From an uncultured Nitrospira sp. (GTDB lineage: Bacteria > Nitrospirota > Nitrospiria > Nitrospirales > Nitrospiraceae), in the NCBI GenBank assembly GCA_902500825.1, contig CABVRX010000019.1:1-64000 (forward strand): DNA of 64,000 nucleotides. Reading direction: 5' to 3'. Made by a program: the position numbers and the translations under genes. Numbering within the stretch: the stretch's first letter is position 1; every line of letters begins with the position of its first letter. Under the pieces are notes generated by a model. The model searched no databases and was not told where the DNA came from. It worked only from the letters and a program-made list of their open reading frames with translations. This document shows, in pieces, positions 16,974 to 24,763 of the stretch.

Positions 16974-17816
16974 TCAGTGCAAGGATTCCTGACCGTTCAT
17001 CTGCAGGAGATAGCGACGCAGAATGGCCTGCTCGATACGGGAGCGTCCCCGATCCGGAGCCGGGAATCGGAGCACGAGATGGATCTTGCCGGATTCCGGG
17101 AGCTGAATCGTGATGCGCGGTTCCGGAGAAGGCGCTTCCAGAAGATTGGCCTGTTCTAAGAGCTTCATCTGCCGCGCTGCTTCTTCCATGAACGGTGCAC
17201 ATTCGAGTTTCGCTGCGTCCAGAAGGCCGCGCTCTGCTCGCTGCCAATCCTCGCCGTTCTTGATCGGGACGATCACTGTGTAAAGACCGTATTCCTGCTC
17301 AGGGTTTTCTTTGACCAATGCGTTCGTGAACAACATGCTGTTGGGAAAAAACGTCACACGTCCGGTATAGAGATGAGCGAACTGACCGGGGCCGATCTCC
17401 AATAACTTCGTCGTAAAGACGTCGTGATCCAGCACGACTCCGCGGTGGCCCGCGATTTGAATTCGATCACCGACAGCATAGACCTTGCCGCCCACTCGAA
17501 GCGCCGCGCCGCTCCAGCAGAGGAGCAGCTCTTTCGTCGCCAAGACGAACGCCGCCGCCAAAGCGACGAGGGAAACAGCAAAGGCTTGCAGTTCGTGAGC
17601 CCAGATGATGACGAGACCGATAAGAAGCGCGAAGACGACTGAGTTTCTGGTCGTGACCACCCATCGGCGTTTCGATTCCATCGAGAGCGTCGGGTTGTGG
17701 GCGATCCAACGCACGATCAGCGACCTGACAGCAACTACGGTCAGCAACAGGATCAGCGACTTCAATCCGTCCAACGCGACTGAGCTGTCGATTCCAAACC
17801 ACTCGCTTTGGGGCAC
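16974..17816 (-). CDS. MscS-family mechanosensitive channel
   Basis: A 280-residue protein with three N-terminal hydrophobic segments (about 15-36, 58-76, 78-98). A beta domain follows, with the MscS signature YAVGDRIQIAGHRGVVLDHDVFTTKL and the stretch TFFPNSMLFTNALVKEN. The last transmembrane segment is the pore-lining helix in the family. Such channels open under membrane tension to release solutes on hypo-osmotic shock. The C-terminus is shorter and more charged than in E. coli MscS. It shares its strand with the lipoprotein gene just upstream. Confidence 0.85.
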   Translation of the reverse strand: MPQSEWFGIDSSVALDGLKSLILLLTVVAVRSLIVRWIAHNPTLSMESKRRWVVTTRNSVVFALLIGLVIIWAHELQAFAVSLVALAAAFVLATKELLLCWSGAALRVGGKVYAVGDRIQIAGHRGVVLDHDVFTTKLLEIGPGQFAHLYTGRVTFFPNSMLFTNALVKENPEQEYGLYTVIVPIKNGEDWQRAERGLLDAAKLECAPFMEEAARQMKLLEQANLLEAPSPEPRITIQLPESGKIHLVLRFPAPDRGRSRIEQAILRRYLLQMNGQESLH

Positions 17817-17825
17817 GATCGTCCT

Positions 17826-18272
17826 CTACTTGGCCGTCAATGTTTCGCGAGTACCAGGAACGCATTCCTCGCGGTTCCAGTTCTTCAGGGTATTGTCTTC
17901 TGAGAACGTCAATGTGTATCGATAGCAATACAACGTGGCTTTGATGGTCTCTGCTCCCTTGCCCATCATGCTGGTGACCGAGTTGGAGGCGTCGGCGACG
18001 AACGAGGAATTCCACTGGGTGAGATCTTGCTCGCTGAGCGCGAATCGATAGGTCCAGAGACTGTCCCCGCCGAGAGCCGGGGTCTTGGCCGTATGCGGGG
18101 GACCGAACCGCTCCCGAATCTCTTCCTGTGTCAGCCGACCGACTCCTTTTTTGAAATAGCTATCTCGCCAGGGCCCGCTGCAGCCGGAAATGCCGATGGC
18201 CAGAGCGACGAGCAGGGCACATGTGACAAGAGGGAGGCACTTCTGGATGGCGGAAGAAATCAAGACCGGCAT
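17826..18272 (-). CDS. BamE-like lipoprotein, unknown role
   Basis: The N-terminal signal ends in a lipobox GISGC (Cys near residue 31 from this start). The mature domain has the layout KGVGRLTQEEIRERFGPP ... DSLWTYRF, which resembles the BamE/SmpA fold (helix pair, G-P-P turn, D-x-W-x-Y strand). Whether it takes part in outer-membrane assembly is unknown. The start is uncertain: neither the ATG at 18272 nor the TTG at 18323 has a good ribosome-binding site. The gene starts ten bases upstream of the MscS gene's start region, so the two may be co-transcribed. Confidence 0.6.
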   Translation of the reverse strand: MPVLISSAIQKCLPLVTCALLVALAIGISGCSGPWRDSYFKKGVGRLTQEEIRERFGPPHTAKTPALGGDSLWTYRFALSEQDLTQWNSSFVADASNSVTSMMGKGAETIKATLYCYRYTLTFSEDNTLKNWNREECVPGTRETLTAK

Positions 18273-18438
18273 GCTGGGGCCTACGCTACACTGGACGATC
18301 GGTAAGTGCAACTCTACAGACAATCACCCGCTATCCTATTCGATGCGTGGTCCGTCGTTGAGCCTCAGCGCGATAGGTCGAGGTGGGCTGGATTTGGCCA
18401 TACGTTTTCGGTACCTTAGTGTTGGCCGAGGCCGACGT

Positions 18439-19413
18439 ATGAATGTCCGATTGATTGGTATCGCGTGGATTGCCGGTGCCGTGACCCTCTCTCTCCAGGC
18501 AGGGTTTGCGGCGACCGAAAACCGAACGGTCAAAACCGAGTCTGTCTCACAAACTATCCTGAAGTCTGATCCTCCTGGGCCGGCGAAACTCCCAAGTTTC
18601 ACCGGCGATCCCAAGGCTGGAGAGAGGAGCAAGTCGCCGACCAACGGCGGTGCTGTTCATCCGCTGGCTGTGTCGACCTCTGCTTCCCCTGAAATCATCG
18701 GAAAAGATGGTGCGCCGATGGTGCTGGTGCCGGCCGGTGAATTCGTGATGGGAAGCGATAAAGGCGATGAAGACGAAGCCCCTCCGCACCGCGTCTACCT
18801 CAATGCCTTCTCCATCGATAAATTTGAGGTGACGAACGGACGATTCGCCAAGTATGTCGAAGCTATTCAGAGCGAACCCCCATGGGGATTCACAGACAAG
18901 GAAACCCCTGTGACCCATACCGATCGCCCGGTCCGCTGGGTGAACTGGATGGATGCCATGGGGTACTGTCTCTGGATCGGTAAGCGGCTTCCCACAGAAG
19001 CGGAATGGGAGAAGGCGGCGCGTGGAACTGACGAACGGGTTTATCCGTGGGGCAATGATCCACCGACTCCGGTGCATGCGGTCTATGGGTTGAAGGAAGG
19101 TGGCGCGGAGACGGTGTCGGTCATCGGCAATCACCATATGGGGCAAAGTCCGTACGGTGTGCAGGATCTGGCGGGTAATCTTTACGAATGGGTGATGGAC
19201 TGGTACGCCGAGGACTTTTATTCCAGTTTTATCAACGGCCCCGCCATCAATCCACGCGGACCTGGGGAAGGAGCGGCAAAGGTCCAACGGGGTGGATCCT
19301 ACATCAATACCCCGTATCGACTACGGTCGTCGTTTCGCACAAAGAGTGATCCGACCGAGCATGATGCGAATGTGGGCTTCCGCTGTGCCCAGGATGTTCA
19401 GAAGCAGCCGTAG
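18439..19413 (+). CDS. SUMF1/FGE-like exported protein, catalytic cysteines absent
   Basis: The 324-residue product has a signal peptide (MNVRLIGIAWIAGAVTLSLQ), a 70-residue linker rich in Pro/Ser/Thr, and a SUMF1-type domain from about residue 90. Signatures include MVLVPAGEFVMGSDKGDEDE, GKRLPTEAEWEKAARGTDE, DLAGNLYEWVMDWY and NVGFRCAQD. True formylglycine-generating enzymes have a Cys-x4-Cys pair after the Arg-Gly-Gly-Ser segment; here that segment is GGSYINTPYRLRSS with no Cys. It is therefore likely a non-FGE member, perhaps a carbohydrate- or protein-binding domain. Start at ATG 18439; a longer frame extends upstream. Confidence 0.82.
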   Translation: MNVRLIGIAWIAGAVTLSLQAGFAATENRTVKTESVSQTILKSDPPGPAKLPSFTGDPKAGERSKSPTNGGAVHPLAVSTSASPEIIGKDGAPMVLVPAGEFVMGSDKGDEDEAPPHRVYLNAFSIDKFEVTNGRFAKYVEAIQSEPPWGFTDKETPVTHTDRPVRWVNWMDAMGYCLWIGKRLPTEAEWEKAARGTDERVYPWGNDPPTPVHAVYGLKEGGAETVSVIGNHHMGQSPYGVQDLAGNLYEWVMDWYAEDFYSSFINGPAINPRGPGEGAAKVQRGGSYINTPYRLRSSFRTKSDPTEHDANVGFRCAQDVQKQP

Positions 19414-19509
19414 CCCCGTACGTTTCCTCGCCCGATCTCACAGCAACGCGTGTGAATGCTCAGAAGGCTGTTCGAGTTTCGGGGACAGCGTGTCAGCGGC
19501 ACGGAGCCA

Positions 19510-20340
19510 ATGGAGGAGCCGGTGAAGCAATATCGTGTGAAGCCCGAGGGCAAACTTTCGCTCAAGGCATTCGATCCGGACGACACCGGCGAGTACAAGA
19601 AGAATGACCAGGGGAAAGCAAAAGCCAAAGCCGAAACGGCCAAGCTCATTGCCAGGCTCGATGGGCTTCAGGAGCGTTTGTATGCCGGCGCGGCACGATC
19701 ACTTCTCATCGTGCTGCAGGGGATGGATACGAGCGGAAAAGACGGGACCATTAAGAGCGTCATGTCCGGTGTGAACCCGCAAGGCTGCAAGGTGGCGGCC
19801 TTTAAGGCTCCGTCCAAGGATGAACTGGCCCACGACTTTCTGTGGCGTGTGCATCGCGAGGTGCCTCCCAAAGGGTACATCGGGATCTTCAACCGATCGC
19901 ACTACGAGGATGTCCTGATTACGCGGGTCCATGGGTGGGTGTCCGACAAAGTCGTCAAGCGTCGCTTCGACCAAATTAAAGAATTCGAGGAGTTGCTGAC
20001 CGAAAGCGGGACGGCCGTGCTCAAGTTCTTCCTCCATATCTCGAAGGATGAGCAAAAAGAGCGGCTGGAAGCCCGCATCGCCGATCCGGAAAAACGCTGG
20101 AAGTGGAATTCCGGCGATTTGGAGGAACGGAAGCTGTGGGGTGAGTATCTGAAGGCCTTCGAAGATGTCATCTCGGCGACCAGCACCGAGGAAGCACCCT
20201 GGTACATCGTGCCGGCGAATCGAAAGTGGTATCGCAACCTCATCGTGGCGGACCGCGTCGTGAATGTGTTGGAGGACATGGAACTCAAGACGCCTCCGGT
20301 GCCGGAAGGTGTCGATTTCACCAAGCTGAAGATAAGCTAA
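19510..20340 (+). CDS. ppk2: Polyphosphate kinase 2 (PPK2)
   Basis: The 276-residue protein has Walker A GMDTSGKDGTIK, the lid region KAPSKDELAHDFLWR and Walker B-like YIGIFNRSHYEDVLITRVH. PPK2 enzymes transfer phosphate between polyphosphate and nucleotides, usually forming GTP or ATP from the diphosphate. The C-terminal WYIVPANRKWYRNLIVADRVV is the family norm. Start ATG 19510 follows CGGAG. An in-frame upstream start exists. It follows the SUMF1-like gene by about 100 bases. Confidence 0.93.
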   Translation: MEEPVKQYRVKPEGKLSLKAFDPDDTGEYKKNDQGKAKAKAETAKLIARLDGLQERLYAGAARSLLIVLQGMDTSGKDGTIKSVMSGVNPQGCKVAAFKAPSKDELAHDFLWRVHREVPPKGYIGIFNRSHYEDVLITRVHGWVSDKVVKRRFDQIKEFEELLTESGTAVLKFFLHISKDEQKERLEARIADPEKRWKWNSGDLEERKLWGEYLKAFEDVISATSTEEAPWYIVPANRKWYRNLIVADRVVNVLEDMELKTPPVPEGVDFTKLKIS

Positions 20341-20431
20341 CGCAGGTTCATCGGCACATAGGTGCGTGTCCTTTTATCGGGCGTACACGCTTGATCAACG
20401 GTACCGTTTATTCTAACCAGGAGGATGTTCC

Positions 20432-21253
20432 ATGCGGCAAGCGGCTTTGTTCATCTGGGCCGGGCTCTGTGTCGCTGTGACTGTATCATCGGCCAACGCA
20501 GGAGATTTCGAAGGCATCCTTCATATGTCAACATCTCATGGTACGGAACCTCCTCACAAAATGGATTGGTCGATCAAAGGTGACAAGGCTCGCATCGATC
20601 GGCCGCGTGAGAACGGACGCTCCCACGGTATGATTATCGACACCACGGCCAAGAAAATGCTGATGTTATTTGACGAAAAACACTCCTATGCGGAAATCGA
20701 CTTCGGTGGAGAGCGAGGAGAACGTCTCGACAAGATGATGGACACATACGATGTGGAGCGCACAGGAAAAACCGATATTGTGGCGGGCTATTCTTGCGAG
20801 ATCTGGAGGATCAAGGAGAAAGATGCCCAACAGCAGCGGACGGAGGCCTGTATCGCGAAAGGGTTTGGCCGCGTCGCCAGTTTCTGGGTTGAGCCGAGAA
20901 AATCGCAACCGGCGTGGATCACAGAATTGGTCAATGACGGGGCCATGGCAATACGGAGCGTCCGCTACGACAAGGCCGGCTCAGAGATCTCGCGCATGGA
21001 AGTCACGAGCGTGGCAAGAAAATCACTCGACAGCGGTCTGTTTGCCGCTCCTCATGGCTATACGAAAATGGATATGGGGCCCATGTTTGGCGGTGATGCC
21101 GGCGGCGAAGACGTTCGCAAAAAGATGGAGGAGATGAAGAAACGGCGTGCGGGACAAGGCGGGTTTTCCGGAGGCGGAGAGCAATCTGATATGGGCGAAA
21201 TGATGAAGCAGTTCGGTGAGATGATGAAAAAGAAACAACAGGGTGGACAATAA
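20432..21253 (+). CDS. DUF4412-like exported protein
   Basis: A 273-residue product with signal peptide cleaved near residue 23 (SSANAGDFEG). The mature region opens with a beta-strand motif found in DUF4412 proteins (FEGILHMSTSHG ... MDWSIKGDKARID), then MLMLFDEKHSYAEIDF and IVAGYSCEIWRIKE. The C-terminal 70 residues are low-complexity, rich in Met, Lys, Glu and Gly (MEEMKKRRAGQGG; MMKQFGEMMKKKQQGGQ). AGGAGG precedes the ATG. It is a periplasmic protein of unknown role, perhaps lipid- or metal-binding. Confidence 0.7.
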   Translation: MRQAALFIWAGLCVAVTVSSANAGDFEGILHMSTSHGTEPPHKMDWSIKGDKARIDRPRENGRSHGMIIDTTAKKMLMLFDEKHSYAEIDFGGERGERLDKMMDTYDVERTGKTDIVAGYSCEIWRIKEKDAQQQRTEACIAKGFGRVASFWVEPRKSQPAWITELVNDGAMAIRSVRYDKAGSEISRMEVTSVARKSLDSGLFAAPHGYTKMDMGPMFGGDAGGEDVRKKMEEMKKRRAGQGGFSGGGEQSDMGEMMKQFGEMMKKKQQGGQ

Positions 21254-21376
21254 GGAGCCAGATAGGAGGTGCCAAATAATCAACAAATGCGCGTGCCGCG
21301 AGTCTCTTGTTCCTCTAGATGAGGAAGAAGAGTTGTAAGGTCGTCACGCTCCTTTTGTTTCCCTATCACGTCGCTG

Positions 21377-21805
21377 ATGAACTGGGCCACAATCACATGG
21401 TGCTGTCGCCTACTGATCGGTGGAGTGCTCCTGGCCTCCGCGTTAGGGAAATCGCTCGATCTCAAAGGATTCGTTGATGTGTTGGTGACCTATCGGCTTT
21501 TCCCCGGTTGGTCTCTCTGGCCGGTGGCGCTCCTGATCATCGCGATCGAATGGATACTGGCCGCGTGGATCCTTTTCGGTTGGCGGTTGCCGACCGGCGC
21601 GCTCCTCGCGCTGGCGCTGAACGGCCTCTACGCTGTGGGGCTCATCGTCACGTTTGCCCGCAGACTCGATCTTCCGAATTGTGGCTGCTATGGCGTGTTC
21701 TTCCCACAGCCGTTGCGGTGGTATTCCCCGCTCGAAGCTCTAATGTTGGTTGGCATCTGCTATGCATTACGCATCAGTGCCCAGAAGAGCCATGGTGACT
21801 CTTGA
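21377..21805 (+). CDS. MauE/DoxX-like membrane protein
   Basis: A 142-residue protein with four hydrophobic helices (about 4-20, 48-68, 72-92, 116-135). The motif RLDLPNCGCYGVFFPQPLRWY, with a Cys-Gly-Cys, is typical of MauE-type and related DoxX redox-associated membrane proteins. These are linked to disulfide or thiol electron transfer and to maturation of periplasmic proteins. No partner thioredoxin-like gene is adjacent. A weak ribosome-binding site precedes the ATG. Confidence 0.75.
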   Translation: MNWATITWCCRLLIGGVLLASALGKSLDLKGFVDVLVTYRLFPGWSLWPVALLIIAIEWILAAWILFGWRLPTGALLALALNGLYAVGLIVTFARRLDLPNCGCYGVFFPQPLRWYSPLEALMLVGICYALRISAQKSHGDS

Positions 21806-21932
21806 CAAGATTTTCTAATGGGCGTACTGAGAAAACTGCGGCCCATCTATCAACCGAAGTTCGAGAGATCGGGTAGACCGCGCGGCTGCCATCCAGGTCT
21901 CTCGGTGACTTCATCGCGAGAGGAGGGTGGAG

Positions 21933-22004
21933 ATGAACGATACGACGCCACCTGGCCCACTAGGCCCAACGATGCACGGGCTGGTTTCTCGTCGGTCATG
22001 CTAA
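21933..22004 (+). CDS. Possible 23-residue leader peptide
   Basis: AGGAGGG precedes an ATG by seven bases; the frame encodes MNDTTPPGPLGPTMHG and ends in TAA after a basic tail. It is followed by hairpin ACCCTC-ACAAA-GAGGGT (22042-22058). Proline-rich short peptides followed by structured RNA can be attenuation leaders, but no downstream gene on this strand is near enough to support that. Confidence 0.25.
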   Translation: MNDTTPPGPLGPTMHGLVSRRSC

Positions 22005-22226
22005 CGAGTTCTTCGTCGGCTGTGCCGGATCGGCATGTAGAACCCTCACAAAGAGGGTGAAAGCCATTCTTGAGCGAAGCAATGTTCGGTAGCATGAGGA
22101 ACACAAGCACCCGGGATTGACGAGGTCTCCCCCGATTGGAAACCTTGGATTCCCAGCATCGAGCGGGTCTTGAGGGCCGCGTCAACAAAGCTCAGCATAA
22201 GATCTTCGGCGTCCTAAGCGCCAAAT

Positions 22227-22264
22227 CGCGGGCGACCTCCCACCTTAGTGCAGGGTCGCCCGCG
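22227..22264 (+). other. Strong intergenic hairpin
   Basis: CGCGGGCGACC (22227-22237) and GGTCGCCCGCG (22254-22264) form an 11-bp perfect, GC-rich stem with a 16-base loop. No T tract follows, and it sits 64 bases from the end of the convergent phosphodiesterase gene. It could be the terminator of an unrecognised small RNA in 21806-22328, or a protein-binding palindrome. Confidence 0.5.
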
Positions 22265-22328
22265 CTGTTTCTGAGCCTTTATCGTGTGATACGTCGTTCT
22301 TCCGCAATCACGCCTGTTATCTGGGTTT

Positions 22329-23018
22329 TCAAACAAGGTCCGGAAAGTCTGAGATAATCCCGTCTACATCGAGCATGTTCAGCCTACTGATTTCAGCAGG
22401 CCGATTGGCGGTATAGGCGAACACGATCAAATGTTCGTTGTGCAGAGCAGTCACGAGTGGTTGGGTCACGGTATCGAACCGCAAGCCTATGTGGGTGGCG
22501 TGAAGTCTGGCCGCTACAGCGCAGGGATTCGCGGGCGGCCGCGTAAAGAGGATCATGGTCTGCGCGTCCGGATCGGCCCGTCGGACATGTTGTAGCTCTT
22601 CCCGTAGGAACGAGGCATAAATCACCGGTTGAGTGAAGCCGCTGGCACGGACGGTCGCGCAGACATCGTAGGCCAATCCCCCGGTCTTCAGTTCTAGAAT
22701 CAGGCCGATTCGACCATTCGTGGCCTTGAGCACCTCGTCTAGGGTGGGCGGGGTCTGGCCGCTACCGGCATCCAGCTTTCGAATATCTGGAAGAGTCAGC
22801 TCAGAAACACGCCCGCGACCGTTCGTCGTGCGGTCTACTCGCTCGTCATGCAGGAGGACCAGCTCATCGTCCGAAGTCCGTTGGATATCCACTTCCGTGA
22901 AGGCGCATTGGAGTGCGATCGCCCGCTCAATGGACGCCAGGGTATTTTCCGGTGCGTGCCCGCAAGCGCCTCGATGGCCGATGCGAAGAATCCGTTGATT
23001 GGGACTTTCATTTCCCAT
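22329..23018 (-). CDS. Glycerophosphodiester phosphodiesterase (UgpQ-like)
   Basis: The 229-residue TIM-barrel protein has IGHRGACGHAPENTLASIERA with the catalytic His and metal Glu, EVDIQRTSDDELVLLHDERVDRTTNGRG, LILELKTG, and the C-terminal DVDGIISDFPDLV. It hydrolyses glycerophosphodiesters to glycerol-3-phosphate and an alcohol. No signal peptide is present, so the enzyme is cytoplasmic. Its ATG overlaps the ATG of the divergent ParB-like gene inside one CATG, an unusually tight arrangement. Confidence 0.92.
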   Translation of the reverse strand: MGNESPNQRILRIGHRGACGHAPENTLASIERAIALQCAFTEVDIQRTSDDELVLLHDERVDRTTNGRGRVSELTLPDIRKLDAGSGQTPPTLDEVLKATNGRIGLILELKTGGLAYDVCATVRASGFTQPVIYASFLREELQHVRRADPDAQTMILFTRPPANPCAVAARLHATHIGLRFDTVTQPLVTALHNEHLIVFAYTANRPAEISRLNMLDVDGIISDFPDLV

Positions 23019-24039
23019 GGCTCTGTCCTACCATATCGCGGTGGCTGAAAAGAAATCGAAAAGCACGCCGCAGTCCAAGGGGGCGAGACGTCGGCGAAAA
23101 CCGTCCGGTACGTCAACCGGCTTGGCTGCAGGGGAGTTACAAGCGGCTGCGCCGCCAGGCGCCGTGGCCGAGTTGCATCAGGCGATCGAACAGGATAGCG
23201 GGAAAGTCCTCTCGATCTATCGTGAACCCTACAGCGGACATTGGTTGGTCCTGGCAGCATTGCCGATCGAGCTGGTTGAGCCGACACCGTATCAGCGGAA
23301 TCTCTCTGATACGCATGTCCGAAAGTTGGAAGGGGTCATCGGGAAAATCGGTCGCTTTCTCGACCCCATTATCGCCGTACGAATCGCAAAACCCGACCAT
23401 ACGGCCAAGTACTGGACACCGAACGGCAACCATCGCCTGTCCGCCATGCGGACCCTTGGCGCCAAGAGCATCATCGCGATCGTGGTTCCGGAAGCTGCTG
23501 CCGCCTATCAGATTCTCGCGCTGAATACGGAAAAGGCGCACAACCTCCGTGAGAAGGCGTTGGAAGTGATTCGGATGTATCGGGAGCTGGCACAGCTTGA
23601 TCATGCAACGGAAGACACCTATGCCCTGGAGTTCGAGGAACCGGCGCTGATCACGCTGGGGCTCTGTTATGAAGAACGGCCTCGGTTCAGCGGCGGCGCC
23701 TACCACCCGGTGCTGAAACGAGTGGACGAATTTCTACAGAAACCGTTGCATGCTGCTCTGAGCCTTCGCCAGCAGCGCGCGAAGACCGTCCTGGCGCTGG
23801 ATGACATGATCGTCAAACAAGTCGAAGCTCTTAAGGCCAAGGGGTTGACCAGTCCCTATCTCAAGAGCTTCGTCGTCGCTCGGGTGAATCCAATCCGCTT
23901 CCGTCCCAAAGATGCGCCGGCGTTGTCGTTTGACGAAGCGCTTGATCGCATGACGCAGGCTGCGGTTAAATTCAATCCCGATAAAATCAAGATGGATGAT
24001 CTGGCGAAGTCCGGTGGAGTTGCAGACGAGTCTGAATAG
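23017..24039 (+). CDS. ParB-like nuclease-fold protein
   Basis: The protein (about 340 residues) has a basic, Ser/Lys/Arg-rich N-terminus and then a ParB N-terminal fold. This shows as LVEPTPYQRNLSDTHVRKLEGVIGKIG, then FLDPIIAVRIAK and TPNGNHRLSAMRTLGAKSI. The G-N-H-R segment is the ParB/sulfiredoxin-type nucleotide pocket. The C-terminal 150 residues are helical and not a canonical ParB DNA-binding domain. No ParA neighbour is present, so plasmid or chromosome segregation is not implied. The start is uncertain; the ATG at 23017 overlaps the neighbouring gene's ATG and lacks a ribosome-binding site. Confidence 0.75.
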   Translation: MALSYHIAVAEKKSKSTPQSKGARRRRKPSGTSTGLAAGELQAAAPPGAVAELHQAIEQDSGKVLSIYREPYSGHWLVLAALPIELVEPTPYQRNLSDTHVRKLEGVIGKIGRFLDPIIAVRIAKPDHTAKYWTPNGNHRLSAMRTLGAKSIIAIVVPEAAAAYQILALNTEKAHNLREKALEVIRMYRELAQLDHATEDTYALEFEEPALITLGLCYEERPRFSGGAYHPVLKRVDEFLQKPLHAALSLRQQRAKTVLALDDMIVKQVEALKAKGLTSPYLKSFVVARVNPIRFRPKDAPALSFDEALDRMTQAAVKFNPDKIKMDDLAKSGGVADESE

Positions 24040-24122
24040 TTCGCTCTGTGGCTCTTGTCTTGTTTCTCTGCCGATAGCCCCTTTACAATGCTTCACTAGT
24101 TTTTTCTCGCAAGGAGGATGTC

Positions 24123-24470
24123 ATGGGTCTTGCTGACAATAAATGTATGCCCTGTCGTGGCGGGGTGCCGCCGTTGCCCAATGATCGCACTCAGGCGCTA
24201 CTGAAGGAACTTGGCCGAGGCTGGTCCCTGAACGGGCAAGGACATCTTGAGCGGTTGTATACGTTCAAGGATTTCGCTCAGGCACTTGAGTTTGTGAACA
24301 AGGTCGGTGCTGTCGCAGAGGCAGAGGGCCATCATCCCGATCTGTATCTTGCCTGGGGCAAGGTCAAGGTCGAGATCTGGACGCACAAGATCAATGGCCT
24401 GACCGAGAGTGACTTCTATCTGGCGGCCAAGGCCGACCGAGAATTTGAACCGTTCAGGGCAGGTGTCTAG
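24123..24470 (+). CDS. phhB: Pterin-4-alpha-carbinolamine dehydratase
   Basis: The 115-residue protein has the N-terminal C-x2-C-x-G-G (CMPCRGGVPPL) seen in many bacterial members. The active-site region EGHHPDLYLAWGKVKVEIWTHK and GLTESDFYLAAKADRE follow. It dehydrates 4a-hydroxytetrahydropterin, normally recycling the cofactor of aromatic amino acid hydroxylases. AAGGAGG precedes the ATG. The stop TAG lies inside the arm of an inverted repeat (24467-24485), so the last codons may have been replaced by the repeat insertion. Confidence 0.92.
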   Translation: MGLADNKCMPCRGGVPPLPNDRTQALLKELGRGWSLNGQGHLERLYTFKDFAQALEFVNKVGAVAEAEGHHPDLYLAWGKVKVEIWTHKINGLTESDFYLAAKADREFEPFRAGV

Positions 24471-24632
24471 AACCTATCTCAAAATTAACAATCGACGTTT
24501 CGAACGAGCGCGAGCGTAGGACGCTGAGAGATCGACACGCGCATTTTCAGCCAAATTCGATCTTTTGCCATGCGTGTGGCCACGGTGTGCAAGACCGACT
24601 TCCTTGAAAATCGATTTTGAGATAGGTTCTAG
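24467..24632. repeat. 166-bp element with 19-bp perfect inverted repeats
   Basis: CTAGAACCTATCTCAAAAT at 24467-24485 is exactly inverted at 24614-24632. The interior (128 bp) encodes nothing I recognise. Size and structure fit a miniature inverted-repeat transposable element. The left arm supplies the TAG stop of phhB. A second palindromic element follows within 40 bases. Confidence 0.7.
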
Positions 24633-24671
24633 TGTTGCGCTCCTCACGTACATTCCTGAGATAGTCCGCTC

Positions 24672-24752
24672 GCCCTTCGACGGGCTCAGGGCCAGCGAGC
24701 AATTGCTCGCCGATAGCAACAAGTTCCGTTCGTGCTGAGCTCGTCGAAGCAC
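24672..24752. repeat. REP-like palindromic repeat (TTCGACGGGCTCAG type)
   Basis: TTCGACGGGCTCAG and CTGAGCTCGTCGAA form imperfect inverted arms in 24672-24692 and 24728-24752. Between them is the 16-bp perfect palindrome GCGAGCAATTGCTCGC (24695-24710). The arm sequence resembles a very widespread bacterial intergenic repeat. It lies immediately before the broken SUMF1-like gene and may have removed that gene's start. Confidence 0.65.
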
Positions 24753-24763
24753 AGTCCCAAATC

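Noticed and set aside
18439-19413. Formylglycine-generating sulfatase modifier
   Set aside because: The catalytic Cys-x4-Cys after Arg-Gly-Gly-Ser is absent and no sulfatase gene is nearby.
23017-24039. Chromosome-partitioning ParB
   Set aside because: Only the N-terminal ParB fold is shared; no ParA neighbour, no parS-like site seen, and the C-terminal half is not ParB-like.
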